In this document: in pieces, positions 18,215 through 26,149 of the stretch
How positions within the stretch are numbered: the stretch's first letter is position 1
Layout of the letters: each line of letters begins with the position of its first letter
Assembly (NCBI GenBank): GCA_013289665.1
Contig: JABCZN010000007.1
Coordinates: 1-64,000 of the forward strand
Source: Acidobacteriota bacterium
GTDB taxonomy: Bacteria; Acidobacteriota; Terriglobia; Acidiferrales; UBA7541
Direction: 5' to 3'
Length of the DNA stretch: 64,000 bases
Made by a program: the position numbers and the translations under genes
The notes under the pieces: model-generated
Database searches by the model: none
Seen by the model: the letters and a program-made list of their open reading frames with translations, nothing else
Told to the model about the DNA's origin: nothing

Positions 18215-18273
18215 GACTTAAAATCCTCCGGGGATTTTTCCTCATGTGGGTTCGACTCCCACCCCGAGCACCA
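18215..18273 (+). repeat. Putative attR: partial tRNA-Leu copy
   Basis: Repeats tRNA-Leu positions 3212-3270 with one substitution (A at 18267), which breaks the acceptor stem. The 5' half of the tRNA is absent, so this is not a functional tRNA gene. It marks the right border of the island. Confidence 0.85.
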
Positions 18274-18495
18274 TTTGTTCGCCACCATCAAAAATCACGT
18301 TTGCCTCCAAAAATAACATTTTTAGCGAAAACGAGATTTGCTTGAGGACTATAGTTCAAACTGCGCCGGATTCTACGCGGAATGCGTATTGAAGTGACGC
18401 TCGACGGGTGTTGAATTGAAAACTTGTGTCGAGCCGAGAAAAAGATTGATTGATGGAACGGTGTCCAATTGGGAGCAGGCTGCCGGAAACTGTCA

Positions 18496-18513
18496 GTTAG
18501 ACAAGTATCTAAC
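18496..18513. promoter_or_regulatory. Candidate repressor operator upstream of the RND operon
   Basis: A perfect inverted repeat, GTTAGA-(6 nt)-TCTAAC. Dyads of this size are typical of dimeric TetR- or MarR-type regulators, which often control RND pumps. No regulator gene is adjacent, so this is inference from symmetry and position. Confidence 0.4.
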
Positions 18514-18553
18514 TCTCGCCCGCCGGCATCCAAACAAAATCGGATTTTTCCGT

Positions 18554-18574
18554 GAGCACCCAAGTGGGGTGCTC
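18554..18574 (+). other. Leader hairpin before the RND adaptor gene
   Basis: A perfect 8-bp stem (GAGCACCC with GGGTGCTC) closes a 5-nt loop about 75 bases upstream of the start codon. No T-run follows, so it is not a standard terminator; it may shape the mRNA leader. Confidence 0.35.
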
Positions 18575-18647
18575 TTGACGCCGGATTAGCCGGCCGGCCC
18601 GGCGCCGGATACGACAGAAGACAACAATTTTCAGGGAGATCAGGGGT

Positions 18648-19931
18648 ATGTACAGGCCAAAATTCGGATTGAATTCGAGCATCCACTCTCGTCGCCGGGC
18701 ATTTCGGTTCGCGGGGTCCATTGCTGCTACCGCCCTGCTTGCGTCGTCGGCGCTGCTTATCAATGGGTGTGACACGAAGTCCGCTCCGATGACGAAGCCT
18801 CCGACGCCGCAGGTTACGGTGGCGAAGGTGGAATGCAAACCGGTGATCGAGAGCGATGAGTTTACGGGCCGCCTGGAGGCGGTGGATCACGTGGAGATCC
18901 GGCCGCGGGTCTCGGGGCAACTGGATGGCGTGCATTTTCAGGAAGGCGCGATTGTCCAAAAGGGCGATCCGCTGTTCACGATTGATCCGCGGCCGTTTCA
19001 GGCGGAAGTGGACCGGCTGAAGGCGGAGCTGCAACGCGCGAAGGCGCAGTTGGCCCGCAGCCAGAGCGATTTTGCGCGTGCCGAGCGGCTGCACAATAAC
19101 AATGGAATGTCGATCGAGGAGTACGACCGGCGCAATTCGGCACGGGCGGAGGCCGAGGCGCAGGTTGCTTCCGTAGAGGCGTCGCTGCGAGGCGCGGAAT
19201 TGAATCTGGAATTTACGCACATCGTTTCGCCAATTACCGGGAGGGTGAGCCGCGCGGAAGTGACGCGGGGGAACCTGGTGACTAGCGGTGGCGGCGGGCC
19301 GGCGACTTTGCTGACGACGGTGGTTTCGCTGGATCCGGTGTACGCGTATTTCGACGCCGACGAGCAGACTTACTTGAAATACGGGAAACAGGCGCGCGCA
19401 GGAAAGAAAGGCACGAACGGCGAAAACAACGGCCCGATTTATCTGGGACTGGCGGGAGAAGAGGATTTTCCGCACAAGGGCGTGGTGAATTTCATTGATA
19501 ACCAGGTGAACCCTACGACGGGAACGATTCGTGCGCGTGGAGTTTTCAGCAACCGGGATTTCTCCCTGACGCCGGGATTGTTTGCACGATTGAGGCTGTC
19601 GGGAAGCGGAACCATCAGCGGCTGCCAGATTGACGATGCCGCGGTCGGAACGGACCTGAACCAGAAATTTGTGCTGGTGGTGGACGCGAATAATGCGGTT
19701 GCGTATCGCCCCGTGACCCTGGGGCCGATGGTGAATGGCTTGCGCCTCGTGCGCGATGGATTGAAGGAAGGCGACATCGTTGTGGTGAATGGTTTGCAGC
19801 GCGTGCGGCCGGGAATGAACGTGACGCCGAAGCTGGTGCCGATGGGGAGCGCGCTGTTGTCTTCTCCCGCTGGGCCCACAGGTCCGAATGGCGACCCGGA
19901 ATCGAAACGCCAGGGCAGCTCTGGCAAGTAA
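18648..19931 (+). CDS. RND efflux periplasmic adaptor (MexE/AcrA-type lipoprotein)
   Basis: Membrane-fusion subunit of a tripartite drug or solute pump, bridging the inner-membrane transporter and the outer-membrane channel. It has 427 residues. The N-terminus is an export signal with lipobox LINGC at about residue 42, so the mature protein is probably a lipoprotein. Then come the biotinyl-lipoyl half (EIRPRVSGQLDGVHFQEGAIV, here seen as a Val-Ser-Gly-Gln core), an alpha-hairpin rich in Ala, Glu and Arg (about 115-190), the second lipoyl half (SPITGRVSRAEV) and beta-barrel/membrane-proximal parts. The transporter gene starts 29 bases downstream and the channel gene 3 bases after that, forming an evident operon. 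Substrate unknown. Confidence 0.92.
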   Translation: MYRPKFGLNSSIHSRRRAFRFAGSIAATALLASSALLINGCDTKSAPMTKPPTPQVTVAKVECKPVIESDEFTGRLEAVDHVEIRPRVSGQLDGVHFQEGAIVQKGDPLFTIDPRPFQAEVDRLKAELQRAKAQLARSQSDFARAERLHNNNGMSIEEYDRRNSARAEAEAQVASVEASLRGAELNLEFTHIVSPITGRVSRAEVTRGNLVTSGGGGPATLLTTVVSLDPVYAYFDADEQTYLKYGKQARAGKKGTNGENNGPIYLGLAGEEDFPHKGVVNFIDNQVNPTTGTIRARGVFSNRDFSLTPGLFARLRLSGSGTISGCQIDDAAVGTDLNQKFVLVVDANNAVAYRPVTLGPMVNGLRLVRDGLKEGDIVVVNGLQRVRPGMNVTPKLVPMGSALLSSPAGPTGPNGDPESKRQGSSGK

Positions 19932-19960
19932 TGCTGGGCAAGTAAAGCAAAAGGTATCCC

Positions 19961-22900
19961 ATGAAAATCGCCGACTTTTTCATTGATCGACCTATCTTTG
20001 CAGCGGTGGTCTCGATTGTGATCACCATCATCGGGGCACTGGCGTTCCTGAAGCTGCCAATCAGCGAATATCCGGAGGTTGTGCCGCCGACGGTGGTGGT
20101 GCGAACGACGTATCCCGGCGCGAACCCAACGGTGATCGCGGACACGGTGGCTTCGCCGCTCGAGCAGTCCATTACCGGCGTGGAAGACATGCTGTACATG
20201 TTTTCGCAGGCGACGGCGGACGGCGTAATGACGCTGACGATTACCTTCCGCATCGGAACCGACTTGGACAAGGCGCAAGTGCAGGTGCAGAACCGCGTGG
20301 CGCAGACGCTGCCGCGCCTGCCGCAGGAAGTGCAGCGGCTGGGCGTGACCACGGAAAAAACTTCGCCGGACCTTTTGATGGTGGTGCACCTGATTTCGCC
20401 GGACAAGCGCTACAACATGCTGTACCTGGCCAATTATGCGGTGCTGCAAGTGAAGGATGAGCTTTCGCGTTTGCAGGGCGTGGGCAATGTGCAGATTTTC
20501 GGCGCGGGCGATTTCAGCATGCGCGTGTGGCTGGATCCGAACAAACTGGCGTCGCACAGCCTGACGGCGACGGACGTGGTGCGCGCGATCCGCGAACAGA
20601 ACGTGCAGGTCGCCGCGGGTGTGCTCGGTGCGCCGCCGGTGGACAACGGGAAAAACGCGTTTCAATTGCTGGTGAATACGCAGGGGCGCCTTACAACGGA
20701 AGAGGAGTTCGGAAATATCATCGTGCGCGCGGCGCCGCAGATCACGCGCATCCGGGATTTGGGGCGAGTGGAGTTGGGAGCGAGCACGTATGCGTTGCGC
20801 AGCTTGCTGAACAATGAGCCGGCGGTGGCGATTCCGATTTCGCAGCGGCCGGGGTCGAACGCGCTGGAGACGTCAGAGCAGGTTCGAGAAACTATGGCGC
20901 GGTTGAAGACGCAGTTTCCCGAAGGTCTCGACTACAAGATCGTCTACGACCCGACGGTGTTCGTGAAGCAATCGATCGAGGCGGTGGGCCACACGTTTGT
21001 CGAAGCGCTGATTCTGGTGGTGCTGGTGGTGCTGGTCTTTTTGCAGACCTGGCGCGCTTCGATTATTCCGTTGCTGGCGCTGCCGGTGTCGCTGGTGGGC
21101 ACGTTCGCAATCATGCTGGCGCTGGGCTTCACGCTGAACACGCTTTCGTTGTTTGGGCTGGTGCTGGCGATCGGCATCGTGGTGGACGACGCGATCGTGG
21201 TGGTGGAGAACGTCGAACGAAACTTGGAATTGGGATTGCAACCGAGGGAAGCGACGCAGCGAGCCATGTCGGAGGTGAGCGGGCCGATTATCGCGATCGC
21301 GCTGGTGCTGTGCGCGGTATTCGTGCCAACAGCTTTCATCGTGGGGCTTTCGGGGCAATTCTACAAGCAGTTCGCGCTGACGATTGCGATTTCGACGGTG
21401 ATTTCGGCGTTCAACTCACTGAGCTTGAGTCCGGCCCTGGCCGCACTGCTGCTGCAATCGCGGGATGCGAAGAAAGACCGGTTTTCGCGCGTGTTGGAGT
21501 TCGCGTTCGGGTGGTTCTTTCGCGGCTTCAACAGGTTTTTTACCTGGGCGTCGGGCAAGTACGGGACATTCGTTGGGCACGCGATACGTTCTACCGGAAT
21601 CGCGTTGGTCATTTATGCAGGCTTGATCGCGCTGACAGGCATCGGCTTTAGCAAGGTGCCAAGCGGGTTCGTGCCGACCCAGGACAAGCAATACCTGGTT
21701 GCCTTTGCGCAGTTGCCGAACGGAGCGACGCTGGATCGCACCGAGGCGGTGATGCGCGAACTTTCAGACATCGCGCTGGCGCACCCCGGTGTGCAGGACG
21801 CGATTGAATTTCCGGGCCTTTCGATCAATGGCTTTACCAACAGTCCAAACTCCGGAATTGTGTTCGTGGGCCTGAAGCCGTTCGAGCAGCGGACAACTAA
21901 AAATCTCTCCGGCATGGCGATCACGAAACAGTTGAATGAGAAATTTTCGGGGATCCAGGAAGCGTTCGTGGCGATTTTTCCGCCACCGCCGGTGCAAGGG
22001 CTTGGAACGGTGGGCGGATTCAAATTGTACGTGGAAGACCGCGCGGGACTTGGACTGGAACCTCTTTACAAAGAGACGACGACGGCAATCGGCAAGGGTT
22101 ACCAGACACCTGCGCTTGGCGGGCTGTTTTCGAGCTTTGACGTGAACGTGCCGCAGATTGACGCGCACGTGGACCGCGAAAAAGCGAAGACATTTGGCAT
22201 CAGCCTGGATGATGTGTTCGAGACGATGCAGGTGTATCTCGGCGCGCTGTACGTGAACGACTTCAACCGGTTCGGGCGAACGTACCAGGTGAATGCGCAA
22301 GCGGAATCGAGTTACCGGTTGCAGCCGGAAGATATCGTGAAGCTGAGAGTCAGAAACGCGGCCGGGGAAATGATTCCGCTGGGTTCGGTGGTGACGGTCC
22401 GCTCGGCCTATGGACCGGACCGCGTGATGCACTACAACGGTTTCCCAGCGGCGGAAATCAACGGCGCGGCGGGGCCGGGTTACAGTTCGGGGCAATCCGA
22501 GGCCGCGATTTCGTCCATCTTGAACGAAAACCTGCCGAACGGGATGCGATTCGAGTGGACGGAACTCACGTTCCAGCGAATCCTGGCTGGAAACACGATG
22601 GTCTACATTTTTCCACTGTCGGTGTTGCTGGTGTACCTGGTGCTGGCGGCGCAATATGAAAGCTGGTCGCTGCCACTGGTGGTGATCCTGATTGTGCCGA
22701 TGACGCTGCTTTCCGCGATTGCAGGCGTGTGGCTGCTGAATGGAGACAACAATGTGTTCACGCAGATCAGCCTGATCGTGCTGGTGGGGCTGGCCTGCAA
22801 GAACGCGATTCTGATCGTGGAATTTGCACGAGAGAAACAGCACGAGGGGCTGAACCGGTTTGAAGCCGTGCTGGAAGCGTGCCGGCTGCGCTTGCGGCCG

Positions 22901-23146
22901 ATTCTGATGACCTCGCTGGCGTTTACGATGGGCGTGGTGCCGCTGGTGCTTTCGTCGGGCGCGGGCTCGGAAATGCGGCAGGCGATTGGCGTGGCGGTGT
23001 TCTTCGGAATGCTCGGCGTCACGTTCTTCGGGCTGCTGTTGACGCCTGTTTTCTATGTAGTGGTGCGGCGGCTGGTGGAGGGCAGGGAAGTGAAGACGAT
23101 ACCGCAAGCCGGAAAACTTGGTGAGCCGGGGAAGGCGGAGGCGTAA
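19961..23146 (+). CDS. RND efflux transporter, HAE1 family (AcrB/MexF-like)
   Basis: Inner-membrane proton-driven pump of 1061 residues, the usual length for the family, with twelve membrane helices in two halves and large periplasmic loops. It begins with the typical FFIDRPIFA. The proton-relay pair Asp-Asp is in VVDDAIVVVENVER in the fourth helix region, and the conserved Lys of the second half is in GLACKNAILIVEFA. SEYPEVVPP and YPGANP near the N-terminus are hallmarks of HAE1 pumps. Partner genes flank it on both sides. Likely exports hydrophobic compounds, but the substrate cannot be predicted. Confidence 0.95.
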   Translation: MKIADFFIDRPIFAAVVSIVITIIGALAFLKLPISEYPEVVPPTVVVRTTYPGANPTVIADTVASPLEQSITGVEDMLYMFSQATADGVMTLTITFRIGTDLDKAQVQVQNRVAQTLPRLPQEVQRLGVTTEKTSPDLLMVVHLISPDKRYNMLYLANYAVLQVKDELSRLQGVGNVQIFGAGDFSMRVWLDPNKLASHSLTATDVVRAIREQNVQVAAGVLGAPPVDNGKNAFQLLVNTQGRLTTEEEFGNIIVRAAPQITRIRDLGRVELGASTYALRSLLNNEPAVAIPISQRPGSNALETSEQVRETMARLKTQFPEGLDYKIVYDPTVFVKQSIEAVGHTFVEALILVVLVVLVFLQTWRASIIPLLALPVSLVGTFAIMLALGFTLNTLSLFGLVLAIGIVVDDAIVVVENVERNLELGLQPREATQRAMSEVSGPIIAIALVLCAVFVPTAFIVGLSGQFYKQFALTIAISTVISAFNSLSLSPALAALLLQSRDAKKDRFSRVLEFAFGWFFRGFNRFFTWASGKYGTFVGHAIRSTGIALVIYAGLIALTGIGFSKVPSGFVPTQDKQYLVAFAQLPNGATLDRTEAVMRELSDIALAHPGVQDAIEFPGLSINGFTNSPNSGIVFVGLKPFEQRTTKNLSGMAITKQLNEKFSGIQEAFVAIFPPPPVQGLGTVGGFKLYVEDRAGLGLEPLYKETTTAIGKGYQTPALGGLFSSFDVNVPQIDAHVDREKAKTFGISLDDVFETMQVYLGALYVNDFNRFGRTYQVNAQAESSYRLQPEDIVKLRVRNAAGEMIPLGSVVTVRSAYGPDRVMHYNGFPAAEINGAAGPGYSSGQSEAAISSILNENLPNGMRFEWTELTFQRILAGNTMVYIFPLSVLLVYLVLAAQYESWSLPLVVILIVPMTLLSAIAGVWLLNGDNNVFTQISLIVLVGLACKNAILIVEFAREKQHEGLNRFEAVLEACRLRLRPILMTSLAFTMGVVPLVLSSGAGSEMRQAIGVAVFFGMLGVTFFGLLLTPVFYVVVRRLVEGREVKTIPQAGKLGEPGKAEA

Positions 23147-23149
23147 TCC

Positions 23150-24604
23150 ATGCGAAGAATATCCATTGCGATTCTCGCAAGCGTCGCCGCCCTTTCGGGT
23201 TGCATGGTGGGGCCACACTACAAGGCGCCCAATCCGGCGGAAGTGAAACTTCACCAAGCGCAGCCATCAGAAATATCAGAAGAGAAATTCAACGGAAAGT
23301 GGTGGGGACAGTTTGAGGACCCGGTTTTGAACGGGCTGGTGGATGCCGCTTTGCATTCGAATTGGGATATCGAAGTGGCGCGGGCAAGGCTGGCGCAATC
23401 GAGAGCCATTTACGACGAGCGCAAGCTCGACAAGTATCCGACCATTTCGACGACGGCAAGCTACCAGCAGGCCCGGGAAGTTGTTCCCGGATTTATCGAC
23501 ACACCGGTCAACATCAAGACTTACCAGGCGGGGTTCGACGCGTATTGGGAGCTCGACGTCTTCGGGCGTGTGCGGCACCAGGTGAAGGCAGCCGCCGCGC
23601 AGGATCAAGCCTTCCATGCGAATCTCCGCGACGTACAGGTGAGCGTTGCCGCGGAAGTGGCGCGGAACTATTTCCTGTTGCGCGGCGCGCAGTGGCGGCT
23701 CGCGGTGGCCCAGCGGAGCCTGGTGAATCAGGAGGACACGCTGAAGTGGACGGAAGTGCGGCGCGATGCGGGCGTTGGCGAAGAGCAGGACGTGGCCAGC
23801 GCCGCGGCGCGTGTGGCGCAAACGGCGTCGACGATTCCCGATATCAACGCGGCCATTCTGACGTACCAGAACCGGATTGCCGTGCTGACGGCGGTGCGTC
23901 CCGGCGAGCTTTCCGCCGATCTCTCGGCGCGTGAGTATGCGCCGATCACCAAGGCATTGCCGATCGGGGACCCCAACGAGTTGCTGCGGCGTCGGCCGGA
24001 TGTGCAGGCGGCGGAGCGGCGGCTGGCGCAGGCGACGGAGTTGCAGGGGTCGGCGGTGGCGGACCTTTTCCCGCACGTGACGTTCGGGGGATTCCTGGGA
24101 TTCATCGCGGGGCGCGGAAGTACCTTTTTCCAATCGGACTCGGAGGCGTGGAGCATTACCCCGTCCGTTTCGTGGCCGGCGCTGGACTACTGGCGATTCA
24201 AGGCACGGGTGAGGCAGTCGTCGGCTGTGACGCAGGAAAACTATGCGCAGTATGAACAGACCGTGCTGGGCGCGCTCGAAGAGACCGAGAACGCGCTGAT
24301 CAGCTATCACGCGAATCAGGAAAAGCTGATCAAGCTGAACGACCAGGCGCGGGAGAGCAAGCGTGCCGCGGATATCGCGCGCGACCGTTACCGCGAAGGC
24401 GTGATCGATTTCCTGCAATTGCTGGACGCAGAGCGCGTGCAATTGCAGGCCGAAGACAACCTGGCGCAAGTTGAAGGCGACGTATTCGTTTCTGTGGTGA
24501 CCATCTATAAAGCGCTAGGCGGTTTGCCAGAGGACACCCAGTTGCCAGGCAGCAGAAATTCGGTCGTGACAACAGGCGCGGGCGCGAAGGCGGGGGCTAA
24601 GTAA
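23150..24604 (+). CDS. RND outer-membrane channel lipoprotein (OprM/NodT family)
   Basis: TolC-like outer-membrane factor of 484 residues completing the tripartite pump. The signal peptide ends in lipobox LSGC at about residue 18, followed by MVGPHYKAP, the standard start of NodT/OprM proteins. Two homologous OEP halves follow, with long Ala/Gln/Glu-rich helices (about 65-220 and 275-450); RRPDVQAAERRLAQA is the family motif opening the second half. It starts 3 bases after the transporter stop. The stop is followed by a 151-base spacer to a convergent gene. Confidence 0.93.
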   Translation: MRRISIAILASVAALSGCMVGPHYKAPNPAEVKLHQAQPSEISEEKFNGKWWGQFEDPVLNGLVDAALHSNWDIEVARARLAQSRAIYDERKLDKYPTISTTASYQQAREVVPGFIDTPVNIKTYQAGFDAYWELDVFGRVRHQVKAAAAQDQAFHANLRDVQVSVAAEVARNYFLLRGAQWRLAVAQRSLVNQEDTLKWTEVRRDAGVGEEQDVASAAARVAQTASTIPDINAAILTYQNRIAVLTAVRPGELSADLSAREYAPITKALPIGDPNELLRRRPDVQAAERRLAQATELQGSAVADLFPHVTFGGFLGFIAGRGSTFFQSDSEAWSITPSVSWPALDYWRFKARVRQSSAVTQENYAQYEQTVLGALEETENALISYHANQEKLIKLNDQARESKRAADIARDRYREGVIDFLQLLDAERVQLQAEDNLAQVEGDVFVSVVTIYKALGGLPEDTQLPGSRNSVVTTGAGAKAGAK

Positions 24605-24755
24605 GCGCCGGGCAGGGTTCTCGCGGGGACAGTTTCCTTTCGTGGTTGCTCCGCCCAGAGTCGGTTCGAGAAAGAGTCCAAGTACAGAAGCAGAATTTAA
24701 CCCAAGAGCCCACACGCAATGTCGGCGTGATTCGCTTGGTAGAGGTGTGGTTGGG

Positions 24756-25943
24756 CTACCGGCGCCAGTGTTGGGGTGTGTCTAGGTAGGAGGCGTTCAG
24801 GGCGGAGACGGAGGGGCAGCCGAGCAGGCGGAGGGTGCGCTCGACGTCGGCTCGGAGGATTTCAAGGGCGCGGACTACTCCGGGATAGCCGGCGGCGGCC
24901 AGACCGTAGGCATAGCCACGGCCGATGAGGACGGCGCGGGCACCGAGTGAAATTGCCTTTACGATGTCGGCGCCGCGGCGGATGCCGCCATCCATCAGGA
25001 CTTCGGTGCGGCCGCTAACGGCAGCTACAATCTCGGGAAGCGCGCGGATCGTCGGATAGACGGAATCGAGTTGGCGGCCACCGTGGTTGGAGACGATGAC
25101 GGCGGCGGCGCCTTCATCGACGGCGCGGCGCGCGTCGTCTCCTGTGAGCAGGCCTTTCACGATGATTGGGCCGGGCCAGACCTTTCTGATCCAGCTCAAA
25201 TCGTCCCAGGTTACGGCAGCGTCGGCCAGCGCGGCGGCGACGTCCACCAACTGCATCGGGCCTTCGCCGGGGATGGCGATGTTTTCGAGTTTTGGGACTC
25301 CGCCATCGGCGAGAAATGCGGCGAGCCAGCGTGGGTGAGAGAGAAACGGCAGGAAAAAAGGAAGTTTGGCAAAGAGCGAGTTGCCGAGAAGCTGCTTCAT
25401 GCCGTTGCGCGGATCGCGTTCGCGCATTCCAGCGACGGGTGTGTCGACGGTGATGACGAGGGCGGAGTACCCGGCGCGGCGCGCGCGATCAATGCCGCTT
25501 TCCGCGGCGGGGCGGCCGCCCAGGAGATACAGCTGATACCACGCGGGGCCTTTGGTGGCGGCCTTCACGTTTTCAAGTTTGTGGCCGGAAATTGTGGACA
25601 GGATGTAGCCGATCCCTGCTTCGCCAGCGGCTTTAGCGGCGGCAACTTCTCCACCCGGGTGCATCAGGCGGCTGTAACCGACTGGCGCGAGCATACCGGG
25701 GAATGCCAGATCGAGGCCGAGTAGACGGACGCTCAGATCGCATTTCCGAAAGGCAACGGCATTGCGTGGGCGAAAGAGGATGTCATTGAAGGCGCGGGGA
25801 TTTTCGCGCAGCGTGGTTTCGTCGTCGGCGCCTCCGTCGAGGTAGTCGAAGACGGGGCGCGGGAGACGCCGCTGGGCGAGGCGGCGAAGATCCTCGATAT
25901 TCACTACGTGTGGAGGGCCGAGGGCGTTAGTTCCGAAGGGCAT
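24756..25943 (-). CDS. FMN-dependent alpha-hydroxy-acid oxidase/dehydrogenase (lactate oxidase family)
   Basis: Oxidises L-2-hydroxy acids such as lactate or glycolate with FMN; the exact acid is not deducible. The start is set at the ATG at 25943 because the family begins near VNIEDLRRLA; an upstream in-frame ATG at 26060 would add 39 residues that do not resemble the family. The product is 395 residues. Visible active-site motifs are WYQLYL with the Tyr, ITVDTP with the Asp, IIVKG with the Lys near the flavin N1, SNHGGRQLD with the catalytic His and substrate Arg, and the phosphate-binding DGGIRRG and GRGYAYG. Divergent from the transhydrogenase gene, with about 200 bases between, so a shared regulatory region is possible. 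Confidence 0.88.
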   Translation of the reverse strand: MPFGTNALGPPHVVNIEDLRRLAQRRLPRPVFDYLDGGADDETTLRENPRAFNDILFRPRNAVAFRKCDLSVRLLGLDLAFPGMLAPVGYSRLMHPGGEVAAAKAAGEAGIGYILSTISGHKLENVKAATKGPAWYQLYLLGGRPAAESGIDRARRAGYSALVITVDTPVAGMRERDPRNGMKQLLGNSLFAKLPFFLPFLSHPRWLAAFLADGGVPKLENIAIPGEGPMQLVDVAAALADAAVTWDDLSWIRKVWPGPIIVKGLLTGDDARRAVDEGAAAVIVSNHGGRQLDSVYPTIRALPEIVAAVSGRTEVLMDGGIRRGADIVKAISLGARAVLIGRGYAYGLAAAGYPGVVRALEILRADVERTLRLLGCPSVSALNASYLDTPQHWRR

Positions 25944-26034
25944 GGGAAATACATTACGGAGAAACGCCCTGGAGAAGCAATGCGGAATTGCCGGGGCTGC
26001 GGGCGGGCAGAAGGCTGCCGCTACGTTGGAGCGG

Positions 26035-26051
26035 AACACTCTGGGAGTGTT
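26035..26051. promoter_or_regulatory. Candidate operator in the divergent region
   Basis: A perfect inverted repeat AACACTC-TGG-GAGTGTT lies between the divergent hydroxy-acid oxidase and transhydrogenase genes. It could be a regulator site acting on either gene, or a hairpin. It falls inside the longer alternative reading of the oxidase gene. Confidence 0.3.
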
Positions 26052-26149
26052 TATAGTCATGAGGTTTGTTTTTCTTCTACAATCGGGTGCACACGAGCGG
26101 TGAGGTTCTGCCGTACGGACGAATGATCCGCGCTTGAGTGGAGGATGCT

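Larger units (their letters stand above)
3271..18273 (+). mobile_element. Putative genomic island integrated in tRNA-Leu (15 kb)
   Basis: The segment lies between the complete tRNA-Leu and a copy of its 3' end, and the C-terminal remnant of a tyrosine recombinase sits just inside the right border. All intact genes in it face the same way and encode exported proteins: PEP-CTERM protein, haloperoxidase-like enzyme, PKD/RHS giant, Ig-repeat giant. Codon choice appears to shift, with more GCC, ACC and TCC here and more GCG and CTG in the genes on either side. No transfer, replication or intact recombinase gene is visible, so it is likely immobile now. That it was horizontally acquired is inferred from these border features. 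Confidence 0.75.
18274..18647 (+). promoter_or_regulatory. Upstream region of the RND efflux operon
   Basis: Non-coding stretch of 374 bases holding two structured sites described separately: an interrupted palindrome at 18496-18513 and a hairpin at 18554-18574. The gene is preceded by purine-rich CAGGGAGATCAGGGGT, which supplies the ribosome-binding site. No promoter can be fixed with confidence. Confidence 0.5.

Noticed and set aside
18215..18273. A second tRNA-Leu gene
   Set aside because: The 5' acceptor strand and D arm are absent and the remaining acceptor strand carries a substitution, so it is only a 3' fragment.
21764..23257. A 497-codon open frame on the minus strand opposite the RND transporter
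   Set aside because: It is the antisense of a clearly coding, well conserved gene; its product is Arg/His-rich with no family resemblance, as expected of GC-rich shadow frames.
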